From CAYLLN01 sp036496265 (GTDB taxonomy: Bacteria; Planctomycetota; Planctomycetia; Pirellulales; Pirellulaceae): a DNA stretch of 13,591 nt. Shown here in pieces: positions 1 to 6,497 of the stretch. The position numbers and the translations under genes were made by a program. Each line of letters starts with the position of its first letter. Position 1 is the first letter of the stretch. The stretch covers positions 1 through 13,591 of the forward strand of contig DASXLL010000298.1 of assembly GCA_036496265.1 (NCBI GenBank), in the 5' to 3' direction. The notes under the pieces are model-generated. The model was not told the origin of the DNA. It searched no databases and worked only from the letters and a program-made list of their open reading frames with translations.

Positions 1-264
1 GCCATTAATGACTTTTCTCATTCGCTGCGCAGCCGCACTTTGGGCACGCTCTGAAACTCGCTGCACCACCAGGGCTTCCAAGGCGGCGGCTGTCGCAGGC
101 ACGAACCCCGACTGACCGTTTCGCAGGGCGCCGAGCGCCTGCCGGACCCAAGTTGTGACGACAGCGCGGCCATGCTGCGCCGTCACGGACACAACTTGCG
201 GCAAGTTGAGCACCCGCTCCACCGCCGGCAGCAAACGCAAATTCGATCGATCCTCGGAGCTCAC
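1..264 (-). CDS. selA: SelA, L-seryl-tRNA(Sec) selenium transferase (N-terminal 88 codons, runs off left edge)
   Basis: SelA is the pyridoxal-phosphate enzyme that converts Ser-tRNA(Sec) to Sec-tRNA(Sec) using selenophosphate. Only the N-terminal part is visible. It contains LRLLPAVERVL (residues 9-19), typical of the SelA N-terminal tRNA-binding region, then VTTWVRQALGALR, and ends at residue 88 with MRKVING, the start of the conserved stretch that normally continues towards TGVVLHTNLGR. The PLP lysine lies outside the window. The start is GTG at 264-262, because an in-frame TGA lies just upstream (276-274) and there is no ATG. The GTG overlaps the selB stop codon as GTGA, which indicates translational coupling in a selB-selA operon. 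A Shine-Dalgarno-like GGTGAGG lies 7 bases upstream. The identification rests on the recognised SelA N-terminal pattern and on the selB neighbour; I regard it as firm. Confidence 0.92.
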   Translation of the reverse strand, partial: MSSEDRSNLRLLPAVERVLNLPQVVSVTAQHGRAVVTTWVRQALGALRNGQSGFVPATAAALEALVVQRVSERAQSAAAQRMRKVING

Positions 265-2213
265 AACTTTGCCTCACCAATGGGAAACGACAATCGCGGA
301 CCCGCCGAGCGCAGATCTCCCGCCCGCACCGTGATTTTGCACTCGTCGAAATATTCGAAAATCGGCACCGCGTGCTTGCGGGTGATTTTCCATTGTTCCC
401 TCAGCTCGCCCACTTTGGCAGTCGGTTGCCGCTGAAAATACTCGACTAAACTTTGCCGCAGCGATTCCAGGGCATGGATGTCGATCGCCATCTGTGGCGA
501 CAGCTTTATAAGCTGGCTTTCATCGATTCCGACCTGAACGAGCTGCTCCAAATCGCGCAAAACGACTTTGTGCTGCTCGGCCAATTCCTTCAGCGTGGGT
601 GGCGCGGGCCCGGCCGCGGTGAATTGAGCGAGCAAGGCGGCCAACAGTTGACGCTGCCGCTGGGACAGCTCTGCGCCGCTGGGCAAACCCACGCGATCAT
701 CCCTGCGGATCAATTCCCGTTTGGCAACTGCATCGGCAACAACCGCCTCCAGCACGGCCTCGCTGGCTCGCTGGCTCATGGCTGACAGGACCACGGCCAG
801 CGGCAACTGGGACGCGGGTTTTCTTCGTTCCAGTTCCTCGTGAGTGGTGCGGAGCAGTTTCTCTTTGAGCTTGCGGAACCGCTGCGCCGTAAAATAATGC
901 GGCTGACTGCCGAAAGTCCGAATAATTCTGTTTTCCGCCACCAGCCGTTCAATCGCTGCCTGGCACTCTGCCGGTGAGAGGCCAATCAGGGATTCGCTAT
1001 TCTCATCGAGCGCCGCTTCACGTTGCAATTCGATAAAGGCCTCCAGCCGGGCAGCCGGTTCCGCTGACGACAGGCCGCTGGCGGCGGCGAGACACCGCTT
1101 CAGCCGCTGCGCCGGCGCGAGCGCTGGCCCAATGATCCTGCCTCCGCCGATCGTGCCCGGCGGAGAAAGCTGCCGCAGGACAAACGGTTGACCATACTCG
1201 GCCAGCATCGGCGAAGCACACCGGATCAAGGCAAAAGCCGCTTGGCCGGCCAATACCTCGCGCTCACTCATCAGCACTTGCGCCGTGGACTGGCTTGCGG
1301 CCAAATGGAAGCGGACCAGTTGGCGGTGCTTCAAACCCTGAGCTGCATCGGCCAATATTCGCAGTCCCACCAAATGACGCCGGCCCGCCTTGACGGTCCC
1401 CGGCGTGATCAGCTCGTCACCGCGCCGAATAGCCGACGCTTTGATGCCCACCAAATTGATCGCCGCCCGCTCGCCAGCCGAAACACAGCCAACATCCTTT
1501 CCTTGAGCCTGCAACTTTCGGATTCTCACCATTTCGCCCGCCGGCTGCAGCTCCAATGTGTCGCCGACTTTCGTTGCGCCTCGCCATACCGTGCCGGTGA
1601 CGACGGCTCCTTGTCCCGCCGGCGAAAACGACCGGTCGATCGGCAAGCGAAAACGCGGGTCCGTAGTTGCCCTCCCGGATGATGTGGTCGCGCAATCGAT
1701 CAGCACTTCCTTCAATCGCTCGATTCCTAAACCGGTATGAGCCGAAACGCGAATTCGCGGCGCTTTCATCAGGAACGTGCCTCCCACGAGCTCGTCCATT
1801 TCCATTTCAACCAATTGCAATTGCTCCTCGTCGGCCAGATCGCACTTGCTGACCGCAATCACGCCTCGCTGAACGCCCAGCAATTCCAGCAGAGCCAAAT
1901 GCTCGCGCGTCTGCGGCATCACCGAATCGTCCGCCGCCACCACCAGCAAAGCCGCATCCACACCCGACGCGCCAGCCACCATCGTATGCACAAACCGCTC
2001 GTGGCCCGGTACATCGATCAGCGCGAAGCGGGCGCCGTTGGCGTCGAAATGGGCAAACCCCAGCTCGATCGTGATTCCCCGCCGCTTCTCCTCCGGCAAC
2101 CGATCCACCTTGCCGCCTGTCAGCGCCTGCACAATCGCCGACTTGCCATGATCAATATGCCCAGCCAGGCAAATCACATATTGTGAACGGGCTGAAATGG
2201 GCAGTGGGCTCAT
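261..2213 (-). CDS. selB: SelB, selenocysteine-specific translation elongation factor
   Basis: SelB is the EF-Tu-like GTPase that binds Sec-tRNA(Sec) and a SECIS hairpin in mRNA and delivers selenocysteine at UGA. The 650-residue product has the full GTPase set: P-loop GHIDHGKS (18-25), switch I RGITIELGF (about 45-53), DVPGH (67-71), SKCD (122-125) in place of NKxD, and VSAHTG (155-160). EF-Tu-like beta-barrel domains follow. The C-terminal third is rich in helices and charged residues and ends with ITRKHAVPIFEYFDE, a pattern of the last winged-helix domain that binds SECIS RNA. Length matches bacterial SelB (about 600-650). The ATG at 2213-2211 gives the P-loop the expected short leader. 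The gene is transcribed away from selD, and selA follows with a 4-base overlap. selB before selA is the reverse of the common selA-selB order. Confidence 0.95.
   Translation of the reverse strand: MSPLPISARSQYVICLAGHIDHGKSAIVQALTGGKVDRLPEEKRRGITIELGFAHFDANGARFALIDVPGHERFVHTMVAGASGVDAALLVVAADDSVMPQTREHLALLELLGVQRGVIAVSKCDLADEEQLQLVEMEMDELVGGTFLMKAPRIRVSAHTGLGIERLKEVLIDCATTSSGRATTDPRFRLPIDRSFSPAGQGAVVTGTVWRGATKVGDTLELQPAGEMVRIRKLQAQGKDVGCVSAGERAAINLVGIKASAIRRGDELITPGTVKAGRRHLVGLRILADAAQGLKHRQLVRFHLAASQSTAQVLMSEREVLAGQAAFALIRCASPMLAEYGQPFVLRQLSPPGTIGGGRIIGPALAPAQRLKRCLAAASGLSSAEPAARLEAFIELQREAALDENSESLIGLSPAECQAAIERLVAENRIIRTFGSQPHYFTAQRFRKLKEKLLRTTHEELERRKPASQLPLAVVLSAMSQRASEAVLEAVVADAVAKRELIRRDDRVGLPSGAELSQRQRQLLAALLAQFTAAGPAPPTLKELAEQHKVVLRDLEQLVQVGIDESQLIKLSPQMAIDIHALESLRQSLVEYFQRQPTAKVGELREQWKITRKHAVPIFEYFDECKITVRAGDLRSAGPRLSFPIGEAKL
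272..278 (-). promoter_or_regulatory. Ribosome binding site of selA, inside the selB 3' end
   Basis: On the minus strand GGTGAGG lies 7 bases before the GTG start of selA and within the last codons of selB. Together with the in-frame stop at 276-274 it decides the unusual GTG start and supports coupled translation of selB and selA. Confidence 0.65.
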
Positions 2214-2258
2214 GATTTCGTCGAGTCGGCGATCCTGCGGCTCACCTCATTCTACCCC

Positions 2259-2302
2259 CCGCCCCCACCGAGCTTGCTCGGTGGAGCTATGATTCTGCAC
2301 TA
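2259..2302 (+). repeat. REP-like hairpin repeat, left copy 1
   Basis: This is a 44-base unit built on a perfect hairpin, CCACCGAG-CTTG-CTCGGTGG (8-bp stem), with a conserved tail AGCTATGATTCTGCACTA. It matches the copy at 2331-2374 except for one base in the tail. Such hairpin-plus-tail units are typical substrates of Y1-type REP-associated transposases, and a broken gene of that type lies next to it. Confidence 0.85.
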
Positions 2303-2330
2303 ACGGCCTCTCCCTGCCTCCGTCCTTCCG

Positions 2331-2374
2331 CCGCCCCCACCGAGCTTGCTCGGTGGAGCTATGATTCCGCACTA
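2331..2374 (+). repeat. REP-like hairpin repeat, left copy 2 (its last base is the A of the transposase ATG)
   Basis: This is the same 44-base unit as at 2259-2302 with a T-to-C change in the tail (GATTCCGC). The hairpin stem is perfect. The unit ends exactly where the ATG of the transposase relic begins, so the repeat also forms the gene's upstream region. Confidence 0.85.
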
Positions 2375-3149
2375 TGCCCGAGCCGCTCTATACGCCCCAA
2401 AACTGCCCAACCCCTGCTTATCAACTCGACTGGTCATATAATCTCTTCTGGCGCCAGCCCCCGAACGACTTTACCTGGCTGAAGGAGCTTCAAACCAGTT
2501 GCGAACCCGACCACATCCGCATCCTCCAGCACCAATTCCAGACGCCGAATCTCAGCCAGTTCCTTGTGAGTACTTTGCCGTCCGTCGCGCCGCTCCTCAT
2601 CGCCCAACGCGTCAAGGGACGCCTCCAGCATCTGCTTGGCCAGAGTCCTTTCCGCCGCAACTATGCCCTGCGCAGCATCGGGTCCACCCGCCGCGAAAAG
2701 CTTCTGCAGTATCTCGCCCACTAACTCGATCATCATCCGCTAGCCGACGCTCGCGTGGACGAGCGACTGCGCCCCTTTCAGATCCACCGGCCCGAGGTGG
2801 CCTTTCGCATCCACGGGAAACGGCCCACGCCCGCTACTGGTATAACCTGCACATCGTCCTGGTCCACGCCGGACGGCTGATGGAAACGGATGCCCAGGTT
2901 CTCGCGAGCACGCAGGCAATGATTTTCGCCGCCAGCCAGTCGAAAGGACACCGGCTGTCGCGAGCAGCGCTGCTGCCCGATCATCTGCATCTGGCTGTGG
3001 GCTGCAACCTTGAGGAGTCGCCCGAGGTGGTCGTGATGGGCTATCTCAACAACTTGGCATTTGCCCGCGGAATGCAGCCAGTGTTTCGGCACGGCTACTT
3101 TGCCGGAACTTTCTGCGAGTACGATCTTGGCGTGATTCCGCGGTGTTAA
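2374..3149 (+). pseudogene. Broken Y1/REP-type (IS200-like, HUH) transposase gene
   Basis: The gene can be followed through two lesions. The first part (2374-2721) encodes a typical N-terminus (PAYQLDWSYNLFWRQ ... LIAQRVKGRLQHLL ... RNYALRSIGSTRREKL ... YLAH) and stops at TAA 2722-2724. The same frame then continues sensibly (LDHHPLADARVDERLRPFQI) to about 2800, where a one-base deletion is needed to move into the frame that carries TAHARYWYNLHIVLVHAGR and runs to the TAA at 3147-3149. That part contains DHLHL with a His-x-His (HUH) motif (codons at 2982-2990), a likely catalytic Tyr (codon 3042-3044) in GYLNNLAFARG, and the ending FCEYDLGVIPRC. The protein would have acted on the flanking hairpins. 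One nonsense codon plus one frameshift make it non-functional unless sequencing error is involved. It separates selB from selD. Confidence 0.8.
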
Positions 3150-3180
3150 GCAACCGATTGGCCACTCCCCGCCGAGCTTT

Positions 3181-3231
3181 CCTTCCCGCTCCCCACCGAG
3201 CTCGCTCGGTGGAAGCTATGATTCTGCACTA
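3181..3231 (+). repeat. REP-like hairpin repeat, right copy 1
   Basis: This is a 51-base unit with hairpin CCACCGAG-CTCG-CTCGGTGG and tail AAGCTATGATTCTGCACTA. It is identical over all 51 bases to the copy at 3243-3293. It differs from the left-hand pair by the loop (CTCG instead of CTTG) and an extra A after the stem. Confidence 0.85.
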
Positions 3232-3242
3232 TTCCCCCACCT

Positions 3243-3293
3243 CCTTCCCGCTCCCCACCGAGCTCGCTCGGTGGAAGCTATGATTCTGCACTA
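3243..3293 (+). repeat. REP-like hairpin repeat, right copy 2, 9 bases before selD
   Basis: This is an exact second copy of the unit at 3181-3231, in the same orientation, separated from it by 11 bases. It ends only 9 bases before the selD ATG, so it forms the immediate upstream region of selD and may affect its transcription or mRNA structure. Confidence 0.85.
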
Positions 3294-3302
3294 CAGGTTC
3301 CG

Positions 3303-4361
3303 ATGACCGCCCCGATTCGCCTCACCCAATTCGCCAAACGCGCCGGCTGCGCCGCCAAACAGCCACCCGGCTATCTGCTTTCCCTATTAGGCTCGCTCCC
3401 GCCGATCACCGATCCCAACGTGCTCGTCGGCAATGCCACCGCGGACGACGCCGCCATCTACAAGTTGACCGACGAACTGGCGCTCGTGTTCACGACCGAC
3501 TTTTTCACGCCAATCGTCGATAAACCCTACGACTTCGGCGCCATTGCCGCCGCCAACGCGCTCAGCGACGTTTATGCAATGGGCGGCAGTCCCCTGACGG
3601 CATTGAGCATCGTCGGATTTCCCGATTCTGCCCTACCGCCAGAAGTACTCGTCGAAATTCTTCGCGGAGCGGCGGACAAAGCGGCGGAGGCCGGCATCGC
3701 GATCGTCGGCGGACACACGATCAAAGCCGAAGAACCGATTTTCGGCCTGGCCGTCGTCGGCAAAGTCTCCCCAGATCGCGTGCTGGCAAACAACAACGCC
3801 CAACCCGGCGATGTGCTCATCCTCACCAAGCCGCTTGGCCTCGGCATCATCACCACCGCCGCCAAAAACGGCGAGGACCGATTAGGCGCGATCGACACGG
3901 CGATCGGCGTCATGAAAACCCTCAATCGATCTGCCGGTCAAGAAATCAGTCGCGTCGGCGCAAACGCACTTACCGACGTAACCGGCTTCGGCCTGCTGGG
4001 ACATCTGCGAAACGTAGTGACCGCCAGCAACGTGGGGGCCAACGTGTTTGTCGATCGTGTGCCCGTTCTGTCCGCCGCTCGCGAATATGTACAAGCCGGC
4101 ATTTCTCCCGGCGGCACGCACGCCAATCACAAATTCCTGGCCGACTGGGTAACCTACGCCGCCGACGTGACCAAGCAAGAAGAGCTTCTGCTCTGCGACG
4201 CCCAAACATCGGGTGGTCTCTTGGCGGCCGTTGCCCCCGACCGGGCTGACAATCTTCTCTCGTCGCTTCATGCGTGCGGAATATCCGACGCCGTTGCGAT
4301 TGGCCGGATCGAGGTGGCAAATCCAGGACGGATTGCGGTCATTCGCAATGGCGCGATCTAG
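3303..4361 (+). CDS. selD: SelD, selenide water dikinase (selenophosphate synthetase)
   Basis: SelD makes selenophosphate from selenide and ATP, the selenium donor for SelA. The 352 residues match the usual length (E. coli 347). Near the N-terminus IRLTQFAKRAGCAAK carries the catalytic Cys16 and Lys19, equivalent to E. coli Cys17 and Lys20; the enzyme is therefore the Cys form, not itself a selenoprotein. ATP/metal-binding acidic residues are present in TADDAAIY (Asp48, Asp49), TTDFF (Asp66), NALSDVYAMGG (Asp89) and TDVTGFGLLGH (Asp225), and GGHT lies at 136-139. The ATG at 3303 puts the catalytic motif at the expected position; the Shine-Dalgarno signal is weak. It leads a same-strand gene row with fwdD 57 bases downstream, and is divergent from selB-selA across the transposon relic. 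Confidence 0.96.
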   Translation: MTAPIRLTQFAKRAGCAAKQPPGYLLSLLGSLPPITDPNVLVGNATADDAAIYKLTDELALVFTTDFFTPIVDKPYDFGAIAAANALSDVYAMGGSPLTALSIVGFPDSALPPEVLVEILRGAADKAAEAGIAIVGGHTIKAEEPIFGLAVVGKVSPDRVLANNNAQPGDVLILTKPLGLGIITTAAKNGEDRLGAIDTAIGVMKTLNRSAGQEISRVGANALTDVTGFGLLGHLRNVVTASNVGANVFVDRVPVLSAAREYVQAGISPGGTHANHKFLADWVTYAADVTKQEELLLCDAQTSGGLLAAVAPDRADNLLSSLHACGISDAVAIGRIEVANPGRIAVIRNGAI

Positions 4362-4418
4362 TCGCTCTGGCTCCCGAAGCCTAAAATGCACGAACCATCT
4401 GGGGTTAGCTCCTAAATC

Positions 4419-4754
4419 ATGACCAGCAAACGGTTTATTCTCAACGCTTCGCGGTCCTCCGTGCAGGGAACGCTAATCAACGTCGGCAAAGAATCCGAAG
4501 AATACTTGGCCCTGACCAATACCATGACAATGGCCGCCGCCGATATGAAGGAAATCGGACTATTAGAAGGACAAATGGCTCTAGTCCGCACCGAGTTTGG
4601 CGAAGCACCCTTCAAATGCCAGGCCGGAAAGATTCCGCTCGGCATGATTTTCGTACCCTACGGCCCACCAACGTGTAAGCTGATGGGTGGAGACACCGAC
4701 GGCACCGGAATGCCAACTTCCAAAGGCTGGGAAGTGGAAGTGGTTCCCCAATAG
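4419..4754 (+). CDS. fwdD: FwdD/FmdD-like formylmethanofuran dehydrogenase subunit D (molybdopterin-dinucleotide-binding)
   Basis: Subunit D packs against FwdB and helps bind the bis-pterin (Mo or W) cofactor. The 111-residue product is a compact double-psi beta-barrel type protein, slightly shorter than archaeal FwdD. Diagnostic features are the N-terminal FILNASRSSVQGTLINVGK, NTMTMAAADMKEIGLLEGQ (the dinucleotide-binding-domain pattern), and the C-terminal PYGPPTCKLMGGDTDGTGMP followed by KGWEVEV. It lies 57 bases after selD and 20 bases before the 53-codon ORF, on the same strand as fwdB, fwdA and fwdC. Presence of a D subunit argues for a B subunit that really carries the metal-pterin cofactor. 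No clear Shine-Dalgarno signal is seen. Confidence 0.85.
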   Translation: MTSKRFILNASRSSVQGTLINVGKESEEYLALTNTMTMAAADMKEIGLLEGQMALVRTEFGEAPFKCQAGKIPLGMIFVPYGPPTCKLMGGDTDGTGMPTSKGWEVEVVPQ

Positions 4755-4774
4755 AGACATTGAAGCCTGTAACA

Positions 4775-4936
4775 ATGGCAAACCAACAAAATCGCAACGA
4801 ACTTGGCCGGCCTGATGGGCCTCAGTTTTCTGCCGACGTTCCGGCCGAAGAAGTCGCCGCCTGGACAGAAATCGACCCCGGCCGCTTCATGCCCCGCCGC
4901 GTCCGCGGAAGTTTCCAAGGCCGTGCCCTTGGCTGA
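4775..4936 (+). CDS. Small 53-residue ORF between fwdD and fwdB
   Basis: ATG at 4775 opens a 53-codon frame ending in TGA at 4936. The product is very polar: MANQQNRNELGRPDG, then an acidic stretch EEVAAWTEIDPGRF (residues 25-38) and a basic Arg/Gly-rich tail MPRRVRGSFQGRALG (39-53). It has no signal peptide, membrane segment or Cys motif. It starts 20 bases after fwdD, and the acid-then-basic order looks like a real small protein rather than random sequence. I do not recognise the family. Plausible roles are a small accessory or assembly factor of the enzyme, but that is inference from position only. No strong Shine-Dalgarno is visible. Confidence 0.6.
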   Translation: MANQQNRNELGRPDGPQFSADVPAEEVAAWTEIDPGRFMPRRVRGSFQGRALG

Positions 4937-4950
4937 GTGTTCACCCTCGT

Positions 4951-4969
4951 GTCGTCCGGTCCGGACGAC
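4951..4969 (+). other. Perfect hairpin after the 53-codon ORF
   Basis: GTCGTCCG-GTC-CGGACGAC forms an 8-bp GC-rich stem with a 3-base loop, 14 bases after the stop at 4936. There is no following T-run, so an intrinsic terminator is not supported; it may be an RNA stability or attenuation structure. Confidence 0.4.
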
Positions 4970-5012
4970 GCCCAATGCCAAGATAAACAGTAAAACCAAC
5001 AAAAATGGCGAG

Positions 5013-5032
5013 CGGGAGGCGTAAGCCTCCCG
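5013..5032 (+). repeat. REP-like extragenic palindrome upstream of fwdB
   Basis: CGGGAGGC-GTAA-GCCTCCCG is a perfect 8-bp stem with a GTAA loop in the 150-base spacer before fwdB. It has the look of a dispersed extragenic palindrome; no T-tract follows. Confidence 0.5.
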
Positions 5033-5074
5033 GTAATCTCGCAATCGCGCACACTTTTTGGGCCACTAAGCGAA

Positions 5075-5079
5075 GAGGA
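5075..5079 (+). promoter_or_regulatory. Ribosome binding site of fwdB
   Basis: GAGGA lies 7 bases before the ATG at 5087. It is the clearest Shine-Dalgarno signal in the selD-fwdC row and fixes the fwdB start. Confidence 0.65.
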
Positions 5080-5086
5080 ACGAAAA

Positions 5087-6427
5087 ATGACGTTGCAACT
5101 GATTGAAAACGCCACCTGCACCTTTTGCGGCTGCGTCTGTGACGACATCAATCTGCACCACGACGAAGTCCGCATTCACAAGGCCGATCGCGCCTGCGTC
5201 CTCGGCACCGCCTGGTTTCTCAATCATACGGCCGAGAAAAAGTATCCGGTCGCCCTCGTAGATGGCAAGGAAGCAACTCTCGACGAAGCGATCATAGCCG
5301 CGGCGAATTTCCTGCACGCCGCCGATATGCCGCTGATCTACGGCATGAGCAATACGACCTGCGAAGCGCAAAAAGAATGTGCGGCGCTGGCCGACCAGCT
5401 CGGAGGGCTGCTCGACAGCCACACGTCCCTCTGACACGGGCCAACCGAGATCGCCGCCCAGTTGGGTGGCAAAGTAACTTGCACGTTGGGCGAAGTGAAG
5501 CAGCGAGCTGACTTCATCGTGTACTGGGGCGGAAACCCGGCCGAGTGCCATCCGCGCCATTTCACGAAATACACGATCATGCAGAAGAGCAAGTTTCTGC
5601 CCCGCGGCCGCAAGGACCGCACGATGGTCCTCGTCGATATTCGCGAAACCAAGAGCGCCAAAGCCGCCGACATCTTCCTGCAGGTCCGGCCCGGCAAGGA
5701 TTTCGAGCTGATCACGATCTTGCGGGCCATGGTCAAGGGACAGCATGTCACCGACGAAGCAATCAACGAAACCGGCCTAAACCGCGAAACGCTTAACGAC
5801 CTCATCCACCGCATGAAGTCGTGCAAGTTCGGCTGCTTCTTCTTTGGCATGGGCCTCTCCATGACCCGCGGCAAGCACATGAACAGCGCGGCCCTGCTGA
5901 CGCTCGCCGCCGAAATGAACGCCTTTACCAAGTTCGTCGCGATGCCCATGCGCGGCCACGGCAATGTCACCGGCGCCGACGTGATCATGCGCTGGCAGAC
6001 CGGCTATCCCTTCGGCATCTCGTTCAATCGCGGCTATCCGCGCTATAACCCCGGCGAATTCTCCACCGTGGACGTGCTCGTTCGCGGCGACTGCGACGCC
6101 TGCTTCGTGATCGGTGCCGATCCCGGCGCGACGATGCCGCAGCCCGCGATCGAACACCTCAAGCGAATCCCCACGATCTGCCTCGACCCCCACATCACTC
6201 ACACCAGCCGTCTCGCCCGTGTCCACATCACCACGGCCCCCCAAGGCATCGCCGCGCCCGGCACCGCCTATCGCATGGACGAGCTCCCCATGCCCCTCAA
6301 GCCCGCCCTCAAATCTCCTTATCCCACCGACGAAGAAGTCGTCCGCCGCCTCAACCAGGCTATCGCCGCCAAGCCGTTCTGGTTGCCCGAGGACAGCCAG
6401 CCGCAAATGCTGACCGCCTTCGGTTAG
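5087..6427 (+). CDS. fwdB: FwdB/FmdB-like formylmethanofuran dehydrogenase subunit B, a selenoprotein with UGA-encoded Sec116
   Basis: FwdB is the Mo/W-bis-pterin subunit that interconverts CO2 and formate. One frame runs from ATG 5087 to TAG 6427 (446 residues, usual family size about 430-450), interrupted only by TGA at 5432-5434. Before the TGA the protein has a [4Fe-4S] motif CTFCGCVC (Cys11, Cys14, Cys18) with a further Cys37 in RACVLG; after it come HGPTEIAAQLGG, VYWGGNPAECHPRH (about 146-159), CFFFGMGLSMTRG and MRGHGNVTGAD, all FwdB-like. The TGA (residue 116) falls at the position of the metal-ligand Cys of FwdB (Cys118 in the Methanothermobacter wolfei enzyme), and the following HGP matches the context of Sec in E. 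coli FdhF. Family knowledge: some archaeal FwuB proteins carry Sec here. selA, selB and selD nearby make read-through as Sec the best explanation. A standard gene caller would split it in two. A strong GAGGA ribosome site supports the start. Confidence 0.93.
5432..5434 (+). other. In-frame UGA selenocysteine codon of fwdB
   Basis: TGA at 5432-5434 is codon 116 of fwdB. Upstream context reads DSHTSL and downstream HGPTE, so it replaces the Cys of the family's xCHGP motif. Homologous sequence continues in the same frame with no shift for 330 codons, which excludes a true stop unless the gene is dead. Conservation of coding quality on both sides argues against decay. Confidence 0.9.
5440..5470 (+). 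promoter_or_regulatory. Candidate bacterial SECIS hairpin just after the fwdB UGA
   Basis: By hand the mRNA folds with pairs 5440-5443 with 5467-5470 (GCCA/TGGC), an A-G mismatch (5444/5466), then 5445-5448 with 5462-5465 including one G-U pair. The 13-base loop (5449-5461) begins with G. Bacterial SECIS elements are stem-loops lying directly downstream of UGA within the coding sequence, with a G at the start of the loop, so location and shape fit. The loop is a little closer to UGA (14 bases) than usual, and an alternative 5-bp stem CCAAC/GTTGG (5441-5445 with 5461-5465) competes. The fold has not been computed. Confidence 0.5.
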
Positions 6428-6485
6428 CTGTACGGAGTTCAAGGATTCTCTTCGCAGCGGTAGCAAATCGACGTAAACTTATTGT

Positions 6486-6490
6486 GGAGA
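6486..6490 (+). promoter_or_regulatory. Ribosome binding site of the Uma2-family gene
   Basis: GGAGA lies 7 bases before the ATG at 6498 and supports that start. The flanking fwdA and fwdC have much weaker signals. Confidence 0.55.
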
Positions 6491-6497
6491 ATCAACG

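Noticed and set aside
2259..3293. CRISPR-like repeats
   Set aside because: Only four copies of two types, in pairs around a transposase, with no regular spacers; they are REP-type hairpins.
3303..3360. SelD as a selenoprotein
   Set aside because: The catalytic position is a normal Cys codon (Cys16), with no in-frame TGA.
4775..4936. Second Sec codon at the TGA ending the 53-codon ORF
   Set aside because: The frame after 4936 shows no recognisable protein continuation and the ORF ends naturally after its basic tail.
5087..5434. A stand-alone 115-residue protein followed by a separate 321-residue protein
   Set aside because: Both are in one frame separated only by TGA, and each is half of FwdB. 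The second part has no plausible own start near the TGA other than TTG, and sel genes are adjacent.
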